Below are positions 5,266 through 8,728 of a stretch of DNA of 8,728 nt, piece after piece. Each line of letters begins with the position of its first letter. Positions within the stretch are counted from its first letter, which is position 1. The translations under genes were made by a program, and so were the position numbers. The notes under the pieces are model-generated. The model did not search any database, had not been told where the DNA came from, and saw only the letters and a program-made list of their open reading frames with translations. Source of the DNA: an uncultured Curtobacterium sp. (lineage in GTDB: Bacteria; Actinomycetota; Actinomycetes; Actinomycetales; Microbacteriaceae); assembly GCA_913774725.1 (NCBI GenBank), contig CAJYIG010000289.1, forward strand, positions 1 to 8,728. Reading direction: 5' to 3'.

Positions 5266-5732
5266 CGGACACACGGCTCGTCCCGATGCCGACCACGCGC
5301 CTCCCGGCCTGGCTGGACCGGACGATGGCCGACTACGTGTCGTCGCGGATGCGGGCCGGCGAGACCCGCGAGCAGGCGGAGGCGAACAAGCAGCGGTCGC
5401 TCGACCAGTGGTTCCCGGACGGCGCGCCCCTGCCCGACCACTTCGTCTGGGACCTCGTCGACGACACGGACGCGATCGTCGGGTACCTGTGGATCGGACC
5501 GTTCTCGTCCGGCAGCACCGAGTGGTGGGTGTTCAACGTCGAGGTCGACGAGAGCCACCGCCGCCGCGGGCACGCCCGACGGGCGCTCGAGGCCGGACAG
5601 CGGGTCGCCCGCGAGCACGGCGCCACGAGCATCGGGTTGAACGTCTTCGGCTACAACGTCGGCGCGCAGGACCTGTACGCGTCGCTCGGCTACCGCGTGA
5701 CCGCGACGCAGATGCAGCTCCCGCTCGACTGA
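5262..5732 (+). CDS. GNAT family N-acetyltransferase
   Basis: This encodes 156 residues from GTG at 5262. The start overlaps the upstream stop (GTGA, 5262-5265), with AAGGG shortly before it, so translation is probably coupled to the LysR-like gene. Residues 60-80 (HFVWDLVDDTDAIVGYLWIG) are the central strands. VFNVEVDESHRRRGHARRAL (90-109) is motif A, with the acetyl-CoA loop R100-x-x-G103-x-A105. SIGLNVFGYNVGAQDLYASL (123-142) is motif B, with the usual N-x-x-A-x-x-L-Y helix, and GYRV (143-146) closes the fold. The acceptor is unknown. The N-terminal 50 residues carry a predicted helix rich in charged residues, as in many GNATs of this size. Its place in a two-gene unit with a ligand-binding domain suggests a metabolic or detoxifying role, but that is inference. 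Confidence 0.9.
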   Translation: MTDTRLVPMPTTRLPAWLDRTMADYVSSRMRAGETREQAEANKQRSLDQWFPDGAPLPDHFVWDLVDDTDAIVGYLWIGPFSSGSTEWWVFNVEVDESHRRRGHARRALEAGQRVAREHGATSIGLNVFGYNVGAQDLYASLGYRVTATQMQLPLD

Positions 5733-5747
5733 GCGCGGGCTCCTCAG
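5729..5747. terminator. Small hairpin spanning both convergent stop codons
   Basis: CTGAG (5729-5733) pairs with CTCAG (5743-5747). A register with GAGC/GCTC around a GCGG loop is also possible. The stop of the GNAT gene and the stop of the tag gene both lie in the stem. Only 11 bp separate the two genes, so any shared terminator must be here. Confidence 0.35.
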
Positions 5748-6358
5748 CCCCAGACGCCGGACGACCCGCGCCGGTGGCTGCCGACCAGGTGCGTGTCGAC
5801 GATGCCCAGTGCCTCCATCAGCGCGTGCATCGTCGTGGGCCCGACGAAGACGAACCCGCGCTTCCGGAGCGTCTTCGACAGGGCGACCGACTCGTCGCTC
5901 GTCGTCGGGACCTCGGCGATCGTCCGCGGCGCCGGAGTCACCTCCGGCCGGAAGGACCACACGAGGTCGGCGAGTCCGCCGTCGGCGCGCAGGGCGATCG
6001 TCGCGGCCGCGTTCGTGATCGTGGCACGGATCTTCGCCCGGTTCCGGACGATGCCGGCGTCCGCCATCAGCCGCTCGACGTCGTCGTCGCCGAAGGTCGT
6101 GACGACGTCCGGGTCGAAGTCGGCGAACGCTGCGCGGAACGCCGGTCGCTTCGCCAGGATCGTGCGCCAGGACAGCCCCGACTGGAACGCCTCGAGCGAC
6201 AACCGCTCGAACACGCCGCGCTCGTCGTGGACCGGCATGCCCCACTCGGTGTCGTAGTACTCGCGGAGCATCGCGTCGTTCGCGGCCCAAGCCGGTCGTG
6301 CGAGTCCGTCGTCCCCCGTCACCAGGCCGTCGGGGGTCGTGGTCAGGTCGGTGCTCAC
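5744..6358 (-). CDS. tag: DNA-3-methyladenine glycosylase I (Tag) lacking most zinc ligands
   Basis: This encodes 204 residues from GTG at 6358. Tag excises 3-methyladenine from alkylated DNA in base excision repair; it is an HhH-fold monofunctional glycosylase. The family core is well kept: YYDTEWGMPVHDE (34-46), LEAFQSGLSWRTIL (55-68) with the equivalent of E. coli Glu38 at E56 and Trp46 at W64, DVERLMADAGIVRNRAKI (92-109), SKTLRKRGFVFVGPTT (about 160-175) and a C-terminal HLVG (190-193). E. coli Tag binds zinc through Cys4, His17, His175 and Cys179. Here the matching positions are P22, Y35, H190 and S194, so only one ligand remains. It lies 34 bp downstream of the VOC gene, probably in one operon. 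GGAG sits only 2 nt before the GTG. A four-codon ORF (ATG ATG GAG CCG) ends in a TGA that overlaps the GTG start. Confidence 0.9.
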   Translation of the reverse strand: MSTDLTTTPDGLVTGDDGLARPAWAANDAMLREYYDTEWGMPVHDERGVFERLSLEAFQSGLSWRTILAKRPAFRAAFADFDPDVVTTFGDDDVERLMADAGIVRNRAKIRATITNAAATIALRADGGLADLVWSFRPEVTPAPRTIAEVPTTSDESVALSKTLRKRGFVFVGPTTMHALMEALGIVDTHLVGSHRRGSSGVWG

Positions 6359-6392
6359 GGCTCCATCATGGCCGACGGCACCGACAGGGACG

Positions 6393-6809
6393 TCACTCCT
6401 GGTCGTCCCCGTCGGTCATCGCCGACTGGTCCATCCAGACGTACTCCCACCGGTGGCCGTCCGGGTCGGTGAAGCTCCGCTGGTACATCGAGCCGTGATC
6501 GGTCTCCGGGCGGTCCTCGTTCCCGCCGGCCATGACGGCCGCGTCCACGATGCGGTGCACCTCGTCCTTCGACGCGGCACTGAGGGAGTTGATGACCTCG
6601 ATCGTGCTCGGGTCGGCGATCGTCTTGTCCGTGAACTCACGGAACTTGGCGTGGGTGAGGAGCATCACGTACACGGTGCTGCTCACCACGATGCACGCGG
6701 CGGTCTCGTCGGTGAAGTCGGGGTTCACCGCGTACCCGAGCGCCTCGTAGAAGCCGACCGCCCGGTCGAGGTCGGCGACCGGCAGGTTGATGAACACCAT
6801 CTGTTCCAC
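6393..6809 (-). CDS. VOC-fold (glyoxalase/bleomycin-resistance-like) protein
   Basis: This encodes 138 residues from GTG at 6809, chosen because AAGGG lies 7 nt upstream; the ATG at 6800 is the alternative. Two beta-alpha-beta-beta-beta modules are visible. MVFINLPVADLDRAVGFYEAL (4-24) opens the first. TVYVMLLTHAKFREF (45-59) and the helix KDEVHRIVDAAVMAGG (81-96) follow, and RSFTDPDGHRWEYVWMD (111-127) closes the second, with the usual D-P-D-G-H/N-x-W/Y-E signature. This matches the COG3607-type branch, predicted lactoylglutathione lyase relatives whose substrates are unknown. E122 is the position of a typical C-terminal metal ligand. Its gene precedes tag. It is divergent from the DUF3800-like gene across 95 bp. 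Confidence 0.9.
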   Translation of the reverse strand: MEQMVFINLPVADLDRAVGFYEALGYAVNPDFTDETAACIVVSSTVYVMLLTHAKFREFTDKTIADPSTIEVINSLSAASKDEVHRIVDAAVMAGGNEDRPETDHGSMYQRSFTDPDGHRWEYVWMDQSAMTDGDDQE

Positions 6810-6892
6810 GGCGGATCCCTTCGTCGGACACCAACCTCGCGCAGCCGCGCGTCGAGCGCAACCGTTCCGCGCTCTGGCGCACTGGTACGTCA

Positions 6893-6898
6893 TACTCT
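6893..6898 (+). promoter_or_regulatory. Candidate -10 for leaderless DUF3800-like transcript
   Basis: TACTCT, then GGTCGG (6 nt), then ATG at 6905. It is the best promoter-like hexamer before this gene. GG-rich bases are close by, but no Shine-Dalgarno sequence is at a usable distance. Confidence 0.5.
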
Positions 6899-6904
6899 GG
6901 TCGG

Positions 6905-7396
6905 ATGGAGCGCGCCTACGTCGACGAGTCCGAGCCGGGCGGAGGGCTCGACCACACCAGCTACGTCCTCGCCGCGGTGGTGGTCGTGCAGCACCAGGTC
7001 GAGTCCGCGCGGGACGAGGTCCGGTCAGCGACCCCCTCCCGCATGCGGAAGCTGCACTGGTACGAGGCGCTGCGGATGCAGCGCATCTCCTGGTTGGATC
7101 TGCTCGCGGCCGCGGCAGCGGTCCTGGTCGTGCGCTACGACGGCGCTCCTGCACGTGCAGAGCGGCGGCGACGAGCGTGCTTGGAGCGCCTCGTCTGGGA
7201 ACTCGAGACCCGCGGCGTGCGGCACGTCGTGCTCGAGTCGCGAGGCACCTCGTGTGACGCCGCCGACCGTTCGATGCTCGACGCCCTGCGTCGACGGGGC
7301 ATCGGCCGGTCCGTCCGGTACGAGCACGTCCGAGGGACCGACGAGCCCCTGGTCGCCCTCGCGGACCTGGCGTGCGGGGCGTACGCGTCCGGGTAG
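6905..7396 (+). CDS. DUF3800-like protein, possibly truncated
   Basis: This encodes 163 residues from ATG at 6905. It opens with AYVDES (4-9; D7 and E8), typical of DUF3800-type proteins, which have an RNase H-like fold with acidic residues at the active site. YVLAAVVVV (20-28) is the next strand. RKLHWYEA (48-55), a helix rich in Arg (RRRRACLERLVWEL, 87-100), HVVLESRG (107-114) with E111, and EPLVALADLACGAY (147-160) with D154 follow. These match a small actinobacterial family I recall, often about 190 residues or more. Here a TAG at 7394-7396 ends the frame at ASG, and 12 more sense codons follow before the next stop. Function is unknown; nuclease activity is only inferred from the fold. 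Family assignment is moderate. Confidence 0.7.
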   Translation: MERAYVDESEPGGGLDHTSYVLAAVVVVQHQVESARDEVRSATPSRMRKLHWYEALRMQRISWLDLLAAAAAVLVVRYDGAPARAERRRRACLERLVWELETRGVRHVVLESRGTSCDAADRSMLDALRRRGIGRSVRYEHVRGTDEPLVALADLACGAYASG

Positions 7397-7512
7397 CGCC
7401 AGGAGATCGGCGCAGCGGTCGTCGTCGTGCGCTGAGGCAACCCGACGTACCGCGGAGCGGAGCGCCGTGGAGGTCGGCGGCTGCGGAGTCGCGAGGCCCG
7501 GACAGCGCGAAA

Positions 7513-7547
7513 CCCCGGGCCCGCGCTGGCTGCAGGCGTATCCGGGG
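7513..7547. terminator. Two-part hairpin, possible terminator of the DUF3800-like gene
   Basis: CCCCGG (7513-7518) pairs with CCGGGG (7542-7547). Inside, GCCCGC pairs with GCAGGC with one mismatch around a 7-nt loop. It begins about 117 nt after the TAG, which is far for a simple terminator. Confidence 0.3.
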
Positions 7548-7623
7548 CTCACTTCCGGCCGAGCAACACGCGGCCGACATGTCAATGTTAGGAACGGCGA
7601 CCAGCGTCGTCAAGTGCACAGCG

Positions 7624-7667
7624 CCTCCCGCCTGCCCACTCCTTCCTGTGCCGCCCGCCGCGGGAGG
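7624..7667. repeat. Inverted repeat CCTCCCGC / GCGGGAGG
   Basis: Perfect 8-bp arms at 7624-7631 and 7660-7667, separated by 28 nt. The element directly abuts the large hairpin at 7669-7717. Confidence 0.35.
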
Positions 7668-7668
7668 T

Positions 7669-7717
7669 GAGAGCGGGCGTACCTGGTCGAATGATCCGAC
7701 CTGGTACGCCCGTTCTC
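7669..7717 (-). terminator. Strong 49-nt hairpin, probable terminator of the symporter operon
   Basis: The left arm is GAGAGC, GGGCGTACC, T, GGTCG. The loop is AATGATC. The right arm is CGACC, T, GGTACGCCC, GTTCTC. This gives 20 pairs (one G-T) and a single T-T mismatch. It sits 41 bp past the stop of the small membrane gene on the minus strand. There is no T-run. Confidence 0.65.
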
Positions 7718-7758
7718 ATCGGGTGCGCCCGTTCCTACCGCGCGGAGGCGGCTGCGGG

Positions 7759-8085
7759 TCAGGCCCGCTCGCGCCCCTCGCCCGCGGCGCGCTGGTCGGC
7801 CTCGGCCTCGGCCTGCCCGACGATGTCCTCCGCCGGCACCGGGTTCAACCGGTCCCACAGGAAGAAGAGCAGCCCGCCGACGAGCAGCGAGAGCCCGACC
7901 CAGAGGTTGATGTGGATGCCGCCGGTCTTCTGCGGATCGGTGTCCCAGTGGACGATGCCGACGATCGTGGTGATCACGCCGTAGAGCACGAACAGGCCGC
8001 CGAGGATGCGGCGCAGGTCGAGTCGACGGGTGGAGCGGACGAGGGCCGCCTGCTCCGCGGTGAGCTTCGTGGTGTCCTCACGCAT
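7759..8085 (-). CDS. Small two-helix membrane protein, symporter partner candidate
   Basis: This encodes 108 residues from ATG at 8085, with AAGGAG about 7 nt upstream. An N-terminal charged segment (1-26) is followed by a membrane helix at about 27-46 (ILGGLFVLYGVITTIVGIV), a short polar loop (47-58) and a second helix at about 60-77 (NLWVGLSLLVGGLLFFLW). A Glu/Ala-rich acidic tail (83-108) follows. The gene lies 24 bp downstream of a sodium:solute symporter gene on the same strand. Small proteins with this G-L-F-x-L-Y-G-V pattern next to such symporters occur in other actinobacteria as I recall, so it may be an accessory subunit. No enzymatic motif is present and no family name is certain. 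The large hairpin downstream probably ends the operon. Confidence 0.8.
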   Translation of the reverse strand: MREDTTKLTAEQAALVRSTRRLDLRRILGGLFVLYGVITTIVGIVHWDTDPQKTGGIHINLWVGLSLLVGGLLFFLWDRLNPVPAEDIVGQAEAEADQRAAGEGRERA

Positions 8086-8086
8086 G

Positions 8087-8096
8087 GGAGTACTCC
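8087..8096. promoter_or_regulatory. Palindrome GGAGTACTCC covering a ribosome binding site
   Basis: A perfect 10-bp palindrome that includes the GGAG of the small membrane gene's ribosome binding site on the minus strand. As RNA only a 3-bp stem with a GUAC loop could form, so strong occlusion is unlikely. Confidence 0.3.
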
Positions 8097-8109
8097 TTCG
8101 GGTCCGGGC

Positions 8110-8728
8110 CTAGAGGAACGGCAGGTAGAGGGCGACGCAGAGCACGAGCGCGACGGTGCCGAGCAGCGCGGGCGAGCGGTACCAGGCGGTGTCGGTCGCG
8201 ACGGCACCGGCGGTCATGTCGATCTTGCCGACGCCGTAGACCAGGCCGCCGAGCTCCGAGACGTCCTTCGGCTTCGTGGCGAGCGAGACGAGCACACCGA
8301 CGACGAGCACCGTCACGAAGGAGATGATCGCGCCGTACATCGTCTCGGCGGTCGCCGTCGAGAAGAGCGACGGGTCCACCAGGTAGGCGATCCAGGTGAT
8401 CGTCGGCGTGACGATGCCGAGCACGTAGCCCCAGAGCGCCCCCTGCGTGGTCATCCGCTTCCAGAGCAGACCCAGGATGAAGACGCCGAAGAGCGGTGCG
8501 TTGAAGAACGAGAACAGCGTCTGCATGTAGGTCATGATGTTGCCGGCCTGCGCGGCGAGGAAGGCCGTGCCGATGCCGACGACCACGCCGACGACCGTGA
8601 CCCAGCGGCCGGTCTTCAGGTAGTGCAGGTCGGGCATGTTCGGCTTGATGTAGCGCTGCCAGATGTCGTACGTGAAGACGGTGTTGAACGAGGAGACGTT
8701 CGCCGCCATGCCGGCCATGAACGAGGCG
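8110..8728 (-). CDS. Sodium:solute symporter (SSS family), 5' end outside window
   Basis: The last 205 codons of a minus-strand gene ending in TAG at 8110; the start lies past the right edge. SSS transporters use the sodium gradient to import sugars, amino acids, acetate or other solutes through a LeuT-fold. The visible part begins in the conserved S-S-F-N-T-V-F-T-Y-D-I-W region, equivalent to the L-x-S-x-F-N-S segment before the sugar-type helix 8 in SGLT-like members. Further membrane helices follow at about visible residues 40-60, 75-95, 100-120, 135-155 and 185-202. A cytoplasmic loop TKPKDVSELGGLVYG (about 153-167) precedes the last helix. The P-x-D-x-S-x-L-G-G-L-V-Y-G loop is reminiscent of sugar-type symporters, but the substrate cannot be read from this fragment. 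It is followed by the small membrane gene 24 bp downstream. Confidence 0.92.
   Translation of the reverse strand, partial: ASFMAGMAANVSSFNTVFTYDIWQRYIKPNMPDLHYLKTGRWVTVVGVVVGIGTAFLAAQAGNIMTYMQTLFSFFNAPLFGVFILGLLWKRMTTQGALWGYVLGIVTPTITWIAYLVDPSLFSTATAETMYGAIISFVTVLVVGVLVSLATKPKDVSELGGLVYGVGKIDMTAGAVATDTAWYRSPALLGTVALVLCVALYLPFL

Larger units (their letters stand above)
7397..7758. other. 362-bp gene-free stretch with inverted repeats
   Basis: I see no convincing gene on either strand. The first 39 bp continue the DUF3800-like frame after its TAG. The rest holds a hairpin at 7513-7547, a patch with more A and T around 7578-7594, an inverted repeat at 7624-7667, a strong hairpin at 7669-7717 and a direct repeat CGCCCGTTC at 7707-7715 and 7726-7734. 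No tRNA, attachment site or recognisable insertion sequence was found. Confidence 0.6.

Noticed and set aside
4444..5274. N-terminal extension of the DUF5997 frame
   Set aside because: It would run through the divergent LysR-like gene. Family homology begins just after ATG 4443, which has a -10 hexamer at the right distance.
4422..6290. Long minus-strand frame across the LysR-like, GNAT and tag region
   Set aside because: It overlaps three genes with clear family motifs and its product is Arg/Pro-rich with no domain.
5096..6472. Plus-strand 458-codon frame opposite tag
   Set aside because: It is antisense to tag and out of frame with the GNAT gene, and it has no recognisable motif.
7560..7620. 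Insertion-sequence end or phage attachment site
   Set aside because: The sequence has a vague look of an IS end, but I found no matching inverted end, target duplication, tRNA or transposase remnant.

Overview
The window reads as high-GC actinobacterial DNA, most likely from the Microbacteriaceae (a Curtobacterium-like genome is my best guess). The reasons are the strong G/C bias at third codon positions, the frequent GTG starts, the chaplin-type surface repeats and the actinobacterial family content. There is no CRISPR array, tRNA, rRNA or intact mobile element. I assigned genes from protein motifs, start sites and neighbour logic, because GC-rich DNA opens many long false frames.

Left end (1-2345, minus strand). 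Two secreted, low-complexity proteins sit head to tail. A 457-residue Val/Pro/Thr/Ala-rich exported protein has an unusually strong ribosome binding site. Downstream lies a cysteine-free protein with five chaplin-like repeats, which runs off the left edge. Two stem-loops separate them. They look like a cell-surface pair.

Centre (2457-5732). An ElaA-type acetyltransferase (plus strand) converges on an Lrp/AsnC regulator (minus), with a hairpin between the stops. Upstream of the regulator on the minus strand are a small five-helix membrane protein and a DUF5997 protein. DUF5997 is divergent, across only 33 bp, from a LysR-type ligand-binding domain that has no DNA-binding domain. That gene overlaps a GNAT acetyltransferase gene by 4 bp. 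Both divergent genes, and the Lrp gene, have a TANNNT hexamer exactly 7 nt before the start codon and no ribosome binding site, which is the layout of leaderless transcription. DUF5997 plus the HTH-less LysR domain could be a split regulator.

Right half (5744-8728). A minus-strand pair encodes a VOC-fold protein and a 3-methyladenine DNA glycosylase I in which three of the four zinc ligands known from E. coli Tag are replaced. A DUF3800-like gene (plus strand, probably leaderless) ends at a TAG that is followed by a short coding-like extension. A 362-bp gene-free stretch follows and holds several inverted repeats, including a 49-nt near-perfect hairpin that probably terminates the next minus-strand operon. 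That operon is a sodium:solute symporter, cut by the right edge, and a small two-helix membrane protein.

Most of the window is ordinary accessory and housekeeping content. The parts that merit attention are the chaplin-like surface pair, the divergent leaderless split-regulator locus, and the Tag that appears to lack its zinc site.
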